Assembly: GCA_001970955.1 (NCBI GenBank)
Contig: MPUH01000653.1
Span: forward strand, 1-41,590
Length of the DNA stretch: 41,590 bases
Direction of reading: 5' to 3'
Source of the DNA: Stentor coeruleus
Taxonomy: Eukaryota > Ciliophora > Heterotrichea > Heterotrichida > Stentoridae
This document shows positions 1-8,742 of this stretch, piece after piece. The stretch's first letter is position 1; each line of letters opens with the position of its first letter. Under the pieces are notes generated by a model. The model did not search any database and was not told the DNA's origin. It worked only from the letters and a program-made list of their open reading frames with translations. The position numbers and the translations under genes were made by a program.

Positions 1-341
1 TGTTTAAATAGTCCAACCTTTTAATATTCATGAACTAAGATTATAAATTTATATATACTTATTCTACATCTATAAACTAATGTATTTTTTGTATTTAATG
101 ATTTTATGATTTATTAGCTTACAAATTATATAAAATCAAATTGAAACTCCACTAATTGAATTATTTTATAGGCACAATAATATTTTAGCTATTATTTGAA
201 GTAGCATTACTATATATATACATATCTTCTTTCTTATTAAAGTTAAAAATATCGAAAAAAACTTATGAAAATGGAAAACTTATACTATAAAATAACTTTT
301 TCAACAATATTTTATTATCTTATTCTAGATTTATAATAATT
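1..341. other. AT-rich non-coding DNA upstream of the first gene
   Basis: No reading frame, RNA gene or clear repeat is visible here. The stretch is very AT-rich and runs into the ATG of the first gene. There is no telomere-like repeat at the window edge, so this is probably an interior slice of a longer contig. Confidence 0.6.
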
Positions 342-893
342 ATGCTGGATACAATAGGTTTTGCATATGCCTTAATTATAGAATGTATTAGCCTTTATGT
401 CCATGGGATTAAATTATTTGGATATCTAACAAGTTGGTGCTCTTTTTTACAGTTATTTACGTTTTTACATCTGCTTTTATCTAAAAAATCTGCCCTGACC
501 AAAAATCTTCTGATATCAAGTTGGAGTCTTGGCTGGACTACAACCTTGGCGTTCTGGTTTTATATGTTTGTTCTATCGGAGCCAATTAAATTACCTCCAG
601 CTCCATTATATATTTCATCACATGGTGGAGTAAACCTCTTTATGTCAATAATATTTTTGAAAAGCGATATAAAAGTAGAGATCAATGATCTTAAGTGGCC
701 TTTAATGCTAGTTGCAATGTATTTTATTGGTATGGCTATTCCTCTTAAGATTTTTGGAATTACTATTTATCCTTATTTTATGGAAAAGCTTATTCCGACT
801 ATTGTTATTGTTTTTGCAATTTGTTTTGGTTTATCATTATTCTTTTGTGTTGGATTTTACATAAAAAGTGATAAGACTAAAAAAAATAGTTAG
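342..893 (+). CDS. Multi-pass membrane protein, FAR-17a/AIG1 (ADTRP)-like
   Basis: This 183-residue protein has about five or six hydrophobic segments and almost no soluble part except a short Lys-rich tail (KSDKTKKNS). The spacing resembles the FAR-17a/AIG1/ADTRP family, intramembrane hydrolases of fatty-acid esters of hydroxy fatty acids: an early helix with a TFLHLLL stretch, a central loop rich in Pro followed by an SHGGVNLFM segment where the family has its conserved Asn/His-His region, and a late IYPYF motif where the family has VYPF. The central His and Asn are the candidate functional residues. The family assignment rests on motif layout only; a TLC-type or other small multi-pass protein is possible. 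The ATG is the first in the frame, and the stop is TAG. The nearest gene downstream is 2 kb away and convergent. Confidence 0.5.
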   Translation: MLDTIGFAYALIIECISLYVHGIKLFGYLTSWCSFLQLFTFLHLLLSKKSALTKNLLISSWSLGWTTTLAFWFYMFVLSEPIKLPPAPLYISSHGGVNLFMSIIFLKSDIKVEINDLKWPLMLVAMYFIGMAIPLKIFGITIYPYFMEKLIPTIVIVFAICFGLSLFFCVGFYIKSDKTKKNS

Positions 894-2843
894 TTTAGGA
901 TAAAATTTTATTAGCAAGTTTAATACAAAATGTATGGATTCTATCATATTTAAATATATGCAACAAAAAGTAAAGTTTTTATTTAACCTAAGTTATATTT
1001 GGTAAAAAATCTCTCTTTTTTCATATATTCTCCTGTCGAACTATATAAATTCCTAATTTTAATCCAAATATTTACTGTCAAGATTTTCTCCCTAATCTTA
1101 AGACACTTCAGCTAAAGCATTTCACACATCTTATAGTCTGATCTATAGATATACAGAATTCAATTTTATCATAAATAAGTTCAAAATTTGGATGAAGTTG
1201 CGTTAAAATTTGCTCCCAAATTAAGAAACTTTAGGTAATCTTTTTTCTTTACCACTATTAATATTTCCTATGTTGTAATAAACTAACGATAGATTTAGAT
1301 TAAATTGTTGAAGAGTTTTTTCCCAAATCCCAAAAGATTTCGAGTAATATTTTTCGCTCTTAATTTTTCTGCTTTGCTTTTATATATAAGTTTCCTATGG
1401 TAATATAAAGAAATATTAGATTTAGATGAAGTGGAGGCATAGTTCGCTCCAAAATACTAATAGACTTCAAGTTAAATTCTTCGCTTTTTATTAGATCTTC
1501 TTTTTTACTGTATAAATTCCCATATTTCTTTGAAGATCAACTATTCAGCGAAGCAAAATTTGAGAACTAAGAGACTGATAGCTTAAGTTTTTATACTAAT
1601 CTGATTTAACTTTAGTGGATTTTTTGATGATCGAAATTTAAGTTAGATTATTAAATTTTTAGTTTATTTTTAAATGCTAAAACTCTAAGTCTTGAATAAC
1701 ATAAAAGTTTTATCAATTCAAAATTATCACTTGAATAGACCTAATACAGTTAAAACATAACTTATATATTTTGGGGTTGCTTGCAAAATAAAAATCAAGT
1801 TGAATTATAATCAATAAGATTAAGTGGATTGAAGGAAAAAAGTTAAATGAAATCTTCCTTAGATTTAAAATTATGTTATTTTATATAATTTTTTTACATG
1901 CAGAGCATCAATTTTATATTATTTTTTGATGTTTTGGAATGCTAGCATCATAAATAACAATAAAAAATCAAATCAATGAAGCCCAGTTAAAGTATATAAA
2001 TAATAGTAAAACTAAGAATATATAATTAATATAAAAGCTTATATGTCAATAATGATTTAGTTTTTTTGTTTCAATTTGTTTTAAATAAGTCCTAATATGG
2101 TATCTTCATATCATATTAGTTTTTCTCCAATCAAGACCTTTTTGTACTTGATATAAATTTTCCTATTGAAGAAATTTAGTGTTAGATGTATCGTAATTAT
2201 TTTAGTAAAATCAATATTTTACTTAGTAAAAATATCAGTCAGAATGATCAAATCAATTGATGATATGCCTATCTAAAAATTGCATGCTCAGAATGAAAAT
2301 TTTGCTAAATTTACATGGAATCTATAAATACTGTAATCTAATAAATTCAATATTTTCAACTAGTTAAATCGGAAAAAGTAGAGATTATTTTTAGAAGGAT
2401 TTTATAATAATTAAGATAATGTATAGGAGTAACGATGATTGGCACTATCAAGTTCCCCAATTGCAAAATACATCGGGATACTTATGGATTATGGAAAATT
2501 AAGTTAATAAAATCAACAATGTCTAAGAATATAATTTTTCTATAAAGCTTATCTTATAATAAGTTCAAAAAAATAATCTTAACTTGTAATGAATTTGCTT
2601 TTCAAACCAGAATATACTAAAATTTCAAAAACTTTATATAAACCAAGAGATAATATTGCAATAAATAATTATATACTTATTACAATCTTTATCATAATAT
2701 TAAAAAATGAAAGCAACTCAATTCAATAGTCAAAGCAAAAATGAATTTGATAAAAGTAAAAACATAAAAATCATTTACCTTAATAAAATCCCATTTTGAC
2801 CTTAAATCTTAATAGACCTATTATAATATCTGTTTAATTATAA
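894..2843. other. Long non-coding region between convergent genes
   Basis: Nearly 2 kb without a credible reading frame on either strand. The first part holds a degenerate tandem repeat (see 1040-1560), and a further related fragment occurs near 2100-2190 (a ttttctcc block followed by a tataaattttcctat block). The last 80 nt before the phosphatase gene are C-rich on the plus strand, which is the usual downstream skew for a minus-strand gene in this window. No tRNA-like cloverleaf was recognised. Confidence 0.5.
1040..1560. repeat. Degenerate tandem repeat, unit about 110-125 bp
   Basis: The same order of blocks recurs four times: a ctccc/tccc-aaat block, a purine-rich aga-cttc/tttcgag block, a T-rich tctttt block, and a tata-aa-ttcc-tat block. 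The first block of successive copies starts near 1088, 1213, 1321 and 1447, giving spacings of 125, 108 and 126 nt. Copies differ at many positions, so the array is old. The units show no shared open reading frame. It could be a decayed satellite or remains of a repeated gene segment. Confidence 0.5.
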
Positions 2844-4124
2844 CTAAACAAACTTCATCTTCTTAATAAAAAGCACTATTACAGTAATATCATCCACAAT
2901 ATCCCCTTCATTTAAAACCCATTTATCCCATGCTAACTGTGCTAGTGCTTCTGCAGAGCTTTTAGGATCTTCAAACCTTAAAATTTGTTCTATTGCAGTT
3001 TGACTTTCAATAAATTCCCAAACCCCATCACTACATATTACAATAAACTCATCTTCAACTCCTATATCAATTTTTAATAGCTCAGGAGTTGAGCAGACTC
3101 CAACTGTATGCGCTAAAGCATCACCAATAGCTCTGCTCATTGCTATTCCTGGATAGTTTTTGTCTTTAACAAAAACTCGTGCTGGAACATCATTATCTAC
3201 GATTTTCACTTCGCCACCTAAAGACTGTATTCGTGCTTTTTCATCTTCCATACTTGGCTTATGATCCCTAGTTAAATCCTTTGCTATAATTCTTCCAGAT
3301 TCCCTTTTCCCAAGTATACATCTTGAATCTCCTACATGTCCAACATATATAGAATTTTCAGTAACTTTAACTAATGTTGCAGTAGTTCCTGATAAGATGC
3401 AGTCAAATCTTGTTGATTGTTTATTACAAAGAGCAACTACCTCATCTTGCATTTTTAAAAAAGTTTCTTTATAAGCTTCTAATGGATCATCTTCCCAATT
3501 TTTATGAGAATAAAGCAGACGAGGGAACTCATTATGCACATAATTCGATATATCATGGCCATGAGTCCCATGCCCATCAAAAACTCCTAAAAGTAAAGAA
3601 TCATTATCCACAATAATAACAAAATCATCTTGATTAGGTATTTCTGGTTTCATGCCTTTTTTGCAACACACCCACAATCCATGGTCAAGTAAAAAATCCC
3701 TTTTAACATTATCTCCTTGTATTTCAATAAGTTTTTCTTCATAGTTAGTTTGAATATTTTGACAAGGCTTCCCACCTACAGTTATAGGGTTATTTACAAC
3801 TAAAAGTGAGCCTTGTTCATCTTTACCTTCACTCATCAATTTTATCAATGATCCATCAAACATCTCTTGAGGTAAGTTCAAATTATCACTATTTACTGCA
3901 GATACTGTTAAGTTCTTTCTAGATTTTCTAAATACACTATCATCAGGTGGTTTACTATTGTTAATATTTATAACTGGAGATGCTTGAGGCTGAGTTTCTA
4001 TAGGAACCTTGCTTTCTTCTGGAGTGATAACTTTAATGTTGTAACAAACATCTTTATGTAATTTCACTATCTCAGTTTTGATTGCATCGTTTTTATCTAC
4101 TACCTTGATAGAGCAAGAACCCAT
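2844..4124 (-). CDS. PP2C-family Ser/Thr protein phosphatase, probably membrane-anchored
   Basis: The 426-residue product has a complete PPM/PP2C metal-dependent phosphatase domain in its C-terminal two thirds. Family motifs appear in order: QDDF (165-168), DGHG (183-186, metal-binding Asp), SGTTA (245-249), GDSR (265-268), SRAIGD (330-335), SDGVWE (365-370, metal-binding Asp) and a final DDIT near residue 414. These indicate an active enzyme. The protein begins MGSCS, with Gly2 for N-myristoylation and Cys4 for palmitoylation, so it is probably membrane-tethered. Residues 6-150 are low in conserved features and may be regulatory. The stop is TAG. The next gene upstream on the same strand encodes a DHHC palmitoyltransferase; this is a pleasing pairing, but there is no evidence of a functional link. 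The substrate is unknown. Confidence 0.93.
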   Translation of the reverse strand: MGSCSIKVVDKNDAIKTEIVKLHKDVCYNIKVITPEESKVPIETQPQASPVININNSKPPDDSVFRKSRKNLTVSAVNSDNLNLPQEMFDGSLIKLMSEGKDEQGSLLVVNNPITVGGKPCQNIQTNYEEKLIEIQGDNVKRDFLLDHGLWVCCKKGMKPEIPNQDDFVIIVDNDSLLLGVFDGHGTHGHDISNYVHNEFPRLLYSHKNWEDDPLEAYKETFLKMQDEVVALCNKQSTRFDCILSGTTATLVKVTENSIYVGHVGDSRCILGKRESGRIIAKDLTRDHKPSMEDEKARIQSLGGEVKIVDNDVPARVFVKDKNYPGIAMSRAIGDALAHTVGVCSTPELLKIDIGVEDEFIVICSDGVWEFIESQTAIEQILRFEDPKSSAEALAQLAWDKWVLNEGDIVDDITVIVLFIKKMKFV

Positions 4125-4329
4125 TTATTATTAGGTGTTATTATGTTTAAATTATAATACTAAATATATTTGGTTTTGAAATTTTGTCGTAAAAGTTGTA
4201 ATTTAGGTTTTTTATATATGAAATTTAGTTATTTTTTATGATAAGATTTATTGTGTTTATAATGATATAAAAAGATTTGCATATTTTTAGTTTTGTTTAT
4301 ATGCTTAGAGTTGTAGATAATAAAAAAAA

Positions 4330-5193
4330 CTATTTATTTACATAAGATTCTCTGATAACTACTTCTATTGTATTATTGAGTTTACGATCAGATGATTCTA
4401 AACTCATTGAAAGATCATAATCCATACTGTTATGCTTACTGATTTTCAATTTCCCAAACATTTCATTAGTTTCCGAGCTTACAATAGTCCCACAATTTTC
4501 TCTAGGCCCATCTGATTTTGGGTCCTGGCTGATTTGACTGGATTTTTTCCCTTTTTTAGCCCTTTTCCTCAATGATACAATATGTTCATAAGTTGTAATG
4601 TTATTATATCTTAACCAAATATGGAAAGTTATTAAATATCCATTTCCAATCAGAACAACAAAGCACACAATCATATGAACAATTACAATCGGTAGTAAAG
4701 CTTCATTAAATTCAGACACTTTAGCATAATATAAATCAAGGGAAATCAATAATGCTGATGAGATTTCTAGTATTAAAATAAGAATAATAAATAATTTGTA
4801 ATTTTTCATACCAATACAATTGTTTAGCCAAAAACAATGATGATCAAAACCAATTATGCATTTATTACATTGTGAACAATGTTTAGAGTTCTCAGTTACA
4901 AATCCATTGCATATTGAACAGAAGTAATCTAGACCTTGAAATGATCTAATTAGATTTTACGCTTCTCTTTGAGACATTATCGTCACTTTAGGGTCGAAAA
5001 GGGTAGCATAGAATCCTAGTGCACATAATAATAGCAGGAAGAAAGTTGTGAATGTTATAAGAATTATGAATTCTTCTTTGGTTTTCAGGCTTGGCCATAT
5101 AATGGCAAATATCACTACAAAATGACTTAGGCTAACTATCCAACTTGTGATTTGATAAGGATGAAAGGGTCTATTGAAGCCATTCTTCTTCAT
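4330..5193 (-). CDS. DHHC-type protein S-acyltransferase, two exons
   Basis: Two reading frames join after removal of a 15-nt intron at 4946-4960, giving 282 residues. The join (codon split GC|A) restores a zinc-finger palmitoyltransferase domain: two hydrophobic segments (about 17-38 and 42-62), a Cys-rich block with CSIC (87-90), HCSQC (100-104), the catalytic D-H-H-C at 112-115, NNCIG (119-123) and KNY, then two further hydrophobic segments. Four membrane spans with the Cys-rich loop on the cytosolic face is the family topology. The C-terminal tail is polar with a basic patch (RKRAKKGKKS). Neither exon alone carries a whole Cys-rich domain, so the splice is well supported. Length is on the short side for the family. 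The protein substrates are unknown. Confidence 0.93.
4946..4960 (-). other. 15-nt intron in the DHHC gene
   Basis: On the minus strand this is GTAAAATCTAATTAG, in phase 2. If retained it brings a TAA into frame at once. Its removal joins the two halves of the DHHC domain without gap or insertion. Confidence 0.95.
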
Positions 5194-5241
5194 AATATTT
5201 TATATAAGACTATATTAGAAGTATATGTTATTATCGATATA

Positions 5242-5880
5242 CTAAACTTTACTGCATTGTAAAGCATGAGAAGGTATACTAAAAAGCTTGGCTTGCATCA
5301 TATCAAAGCGTAAAACAAATTCAGTAAATCTAGCACAAAGGCAAAACTCTTTTTCAAATTCTGTAAATATTTCTCGATGATGATAATAAGTATGAGTAAA
5401 AAGCCTATAAAGCCTTCTAACAATACTTACAAGATACTTAATCGATGTTGGCGGCACAGAAACTCTGCTGTTAAAATTTTTACTATTTTGTATAAGCGCA
5501 GTAGCATGATCTAAAGTATGAGTCATATAATCAATAGCCGAACATTCTTGAGGAGTTTTATGTGAGGCACATAAATAAAGCCATTCATCTGTAGCTTTCA
5601 TCTTAGGGCAAGTAGTCATCGTGCAAATATTTTCAAGATAAACAACCAACAAATTAAGTTCTAGTATAAATTGCCGCATATGCTCATATTGCCATACTGA
5701 AATATCAACATCGGGTGGCGGTTCGATAATTTTCTTTATATCAGAAGGGTTTGCCCGAATAAGTTCTTGAATGTACTCCTGTACGGCAAAAGGTCCAGAC
5801 ATGTTTGAGTACTCTTCTAAAGGCCAGTTCCAAAGCTCAGATCTCTTGGTCCCAGGTCGGTTTCTTCGTAGTTTTTGCAT
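5242..5880 (-). CDS. MOB4: MOB4/phocein-like Mob family protein
   Basis: The 212-residue product matches the MOB family along its length and the MOB4/phocein branch in detail, with PPPDVDISVWQYEH (54-67), CPKMKATDEWLYLCASHKTP (91-110) and ECSAIDYMTHTLDHATALI. The four zinc ligands of MOB proteins are in place as C86-x4-C91 and H163-x4-H168. MOB4 is a core subunit of the STRIPAK phosphatase-kinase scaffold, where it binds striatin; that role is taken from family knowledge. Length is normal for MOB proteins. It starts with a basic stretch (MQKLRRNRPGTKR), and the stop is TAG. The gene is divergent from the PX/FYVE gene, with 162 nt between the ATGs, which presumably hold both promoters. Confidence 0.94.
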   Translation of the reverse strand: MQKLRRNRPGTKRSELWNWPLEEYSNMSGPFAVQEYIQELIRANPSDIKKIIEPPPDVDISVWQYEHMRQFILELNLLVVYLENICTMTTCPKMKATDEWLYLCASHKTPQECSAIDYMTHTLDHATALIQNSKNFNSRVSVPPTSIKYLVSIVRRLYRLFTHTYYHHREIFTEFEKEFCLCARFTEFVLRFDMMQAKLFSIPSHALQCSKV

Positions 5881-6042
5881 ATTTATTTAAATATGAGCTG
5901 ATTTTACTACCGAAATAATTTTGTTTTTAAGCGGAATATATAATCCTCAAGAACTTTTATGTTATTTTTAGTATTAACAACTGTATATACTATGCCTTTA
6001 GTGAAAATTTACCTTTTTATAGTTGTGTTATAATATCCTAAA

Positions 6043-7779
6043 ATGGAAAAAGCTAGCGTAAAACTTCATGTGATCGTCCCGGACACTGACCCATTTATTC
6101 TTTTCGGAATTGAACTTTTAACAGAATATTCACGAACTATAATAACAAAGCGTTTTACAGACATATCCCGTTTTCAAAACAATCTCTGCTACTTTGCCCA
6201 TACCCCATATGCTCCAGGAAAACTACTTATTGACCTTCTTCCAACCCTACCATTTCCTCAACCAAGTCTTATAACATTATCAGAAGCAGCTATAGCAAAA
6301 AGAAAAAAAGAAGTAGAAAAATACTTCAAAAGTCTTTGTGACCTTTACAACGATCAAGCTCATAATCAAAAACTCCCTTGGGTGCAGATGATTCGTCAAT
6401 TTATTCATCTGGATAAAATAGAATTGAAACAAAAACAAGCAGTTAATCTTATTCAAAAAGCATTTAGGAAATTCAAAGTCAAACAAGCAGAAAGGAAAAA
6501 ACGTCATCTAGAATATTCTGAAAAAGGATATGTTAAAAAAATTGATGAACTTCCTGATAATATACTTGTGTATATATTTGGGTTCTTAAATTTAAAAGAT
6601 ACATTTATCATAGCTTTGGTTAATCGTAGGTGGAATTTTATAACGGAACAACCAATATTATGGACTTCTCTAAACCTTTTCCAGTCAAAAATCAAAATCG
6701 AGGCTTTAAGATTTCAAGCAATCTGTATCAAAGCTTGGAAACTGCAACAAATCGACCTTAGATATTGTCAGTTTATTAACTCAGAATCATTACACGCTAT
6801 TTCTCAGAATTGTAATCCTGAAGCGTAATTTCTATATAGTTTTCATGAACTTTATTTAGATGGTTGTGAAGCTATTGATGATTGTGCACTTATAATGCTC
6901 TGTAGCCCATTTCATAAACATAAAGATATTGAACTTAAAGGTGGGGCACGAGGTTTAAAAATATTATCTTTAGCTGAATGTAGGATTATTACTAATGGAG
7001 GAGTTGGGTATTTAGGAAAACTAAAAAGACTTGAAGAATTAAGTATTTTAGGTTGTTATTCTATAACAGATGAAGGGATTCAAAGACTTGTGTCTAAAAG
7101 TCAGAATTTCAAGAAATTTAATCTGTCAGGAACTTATGTGAGTAGAGAAGGATTACATTCTATTGCAAATACTTGTAAAAATATACAATCTTTAGTTCTT
7201 CATGGATGCAAATTATTGTCTAATGAAGATGCAGGGATTTTTAAAAATAGTACTGTTGAGCTTAGAGATGATATTTTCAGGTTTCAGCTTCTCCCTACAC
7301 CTGATACAGCTCTTAGTTCTATTACGAATAATATTTTGAGAACAAGAAGTTCTTTGACGATACAACGAGTTGCCCATTATGTTTATAAGAAACTCCAACA
7401 AGCAGTTTCTAGTGTTGATATTTTGTGTAAAGGTAGGGTTTTGAGCTCGTATATGACATTAAGAGAAGTAGAACACGATATGTGGGATAATTCAATGCTA
7501 ACTTTACATTACAGGCTTAAAGAAGAAACTCAAAAAATCTTAGAAAATGAAAAAGTCGAACTTTTGATGGGAAAAATGCCTAAATGGGTGCATGATGATA
7601 TGGCTATTGAATGCTTTAAATGCCATGAACGCTTTAGGATGATAGTTCGTAAGCATCATTGCCGTAAATGTGGGAATATCTTTTGTGATAATTGCACTAG
7701 GAAACGTATGTTTATTCCTGCTTATGGTTATACTAAAAATCCTGTAAGGGTTTGTGATACTTGCGCAATAGTTAATTAA
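6043..7779 (+). CDS. PX-IQ-F-box-LRR-RAWUL-like-FYVE multidomain protein, two exons
   Basis: Two frames join across a 15-nt intron at 6825-6839 to give 573 residues. In order: a PX-like domain (about 1-115) with KRFTDISRFQ and a YAPGK-LLPTLPFP segment; an IQ-type motif (133-153, AVNLIQKAFRKFK); an F-box (167-213, IDELPDNILVYIFGFLNL, with the W near 207); leucine-rich repeats of the AMN1/F-box type (about 235-395, e.g. KILSLAECRIIT, LSILGCYSITDEG); a ubiquitin-like domain resembling RAWUL (about 400-489, VDILCKGRVLSSYMTLREVE then MLTLHYR); and a C-terminal FYVE finger (508-573) with WVHDD, RKHHCRKCG, eight zinc ligands and RVC. FYVE and PX domains usually bind PI3P on endosomes, and F-box proteins usually recruit targets to SCF ubiquitin ligases. 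An endosomal substrate receptor is therefore my inference. The gene is 51 nt upstream of the next plus-strand gene. Confidence 0.88.
6825..6839 (+). other. 15-nt intron in the PX/F-box/FYVE gene
   Basis: GTAATTTCTATATAG, phase 2. Retention gives an immediate in-frame TAA. Removal continues the leucine-rich repeats (…NCNPEA-FHELYLDGC) with no break in the repeat pattern. Confidence 0.95.
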
Positions 7780-7830
7780 GTAGATAGTGCCATTAATTTC
7801 TAATTTTTTATATCAATATTGAACATAATA

Positions 7831-8715
7831 ATGTCTAAAAGCTTGAATATAAGCCGCAATCTTTTTGCAAGTGTGAATTACAATGAATCAGTAAATTAAA
7901 AATAGATACTAATTTCCAATTACCAAAAGCTTTGTGAAAAAATAGCGGTTTTTCCAAAGTCTTTTGCTGTGGTAACAGATTTTGATTTTACTCTTACAAA
8001 ATACCGAATGTCAACTAAATCGTTTTCTACTATCAGTATGATGAGAGTACTTTAAATATAGTCACTTTTAGCTCCAGAGTATACCGCACAAGTTGAAGCC
8101 TTATTCAACCACTATTATCCTATCGAGATTAATTTCTCTCTTGAAAAATCAATCCGCAGAGCACATATGGAAGAATGGTGGGAACGTGAATACAACATAA
8201 TCTCAAAAGCTAATATAAATCATTCCGACCTTCTCAATATAATCGAATCCACTAGTATCGCTTTAAGAGCAGGAGTAAAAGAAACATTTGAATTATGTAA
8301 AAGCAAAAACATCCCAATAAGTGTTCTTTCTGCAGGGATTGGAAATTTAGTTGAAATTATGTTAGCACCAATCTTACATGAAAATGTTAGAATCAAGTCA
8401 AACTTTTTGATAATGGAAGATACAGGGAAATTCGCGGGCTTTAAAAAACCATTGATTCATAGTGGAAACAAAGCTGATGCTGTCAATGATTTAGAATTTG
8501 AAGCTGCTCTTGTTATTGGAGATATGCCTTCTGTATTTTTTATATAGGATGTTGCTGCAGTTCCACCAAAAGCAAAGCACACAATCTTTATAGGATTTCT
8601 CAATGACAATTCTTTATATAAACTAGAAGATTTTACGAATAACTTTGATATTGTTGTTCTCAATGATGGGAACTTTGATGTAGTTAAAGACTTGGTTAAG
8701 CAATTAACCAATTAA
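7831..8715 (+). CDS. UMPH-1 type pyrimidine 5'-nucleotidase (HAD family), four exons
   Basis: Exons 7831-7890, 7906-8046, 8062-8532 and 8548-8715 join through three 15-nt introns to 279 residues. All junctions are in phase 0. The product has the features of cytosolic 5'-nucleotidase III/UMPH-1: the HAD nucleophile motif DFDFTLTKY in exon 2, YYPIEI and MEEWWERE, the substrate-binding region with LRAGV and SVLSAGIGN in exon 3, and GDMPSD crossing the exon 3/4 boundary, then HTIFIGFLND and DIVVLNDGNFDVV. The first Asp of DFD should be the nucleophile in dephosphorylating UMP or CMP (family knowledge). Looking only at the longest open stretch would miss the active site. The GD-S-GD motif of the family is changed to GDMPSD, keeping both acidic positions. 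The stop lies only 27 nt from the stop of the convergent next gene. Confidence 0.9.
7891..7905 (+). other. 15-nt intron 1 of the 5'-nucleotidase gene
   Basis: GTAAATTAAAAATAG, phase 0. It contains an in-frame TAA. Without it, exon 1 (20 codons from the ATG at 7831) runs into the frame that carries the catalytic DFD motif. Confidence 0.85.
8047..8061 (+). other. 15-nt intron 2 of the 5'-nucleotidase gene
   Basis: GTACTTTAAATATAG, phase 0, with an in-frame TAA. Removal joins …STISMMR to SLLAPEYTAQ and keeps the UMPH-1 pattern intact. Confidence 0.93.
8533..8547 (+). other. 15-nt intron 3 of the 5'-nucleotidase gene
   Basis: GTATTTTTTATATAG, phase 0, with an in-frame TAG. It splits the conserved GDMPS|D motif, and removal restores it. 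Confidence 0.95.
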
Positions 8716-8742
8716 CTATTAATTCGAATTTAAAAACTTAGG

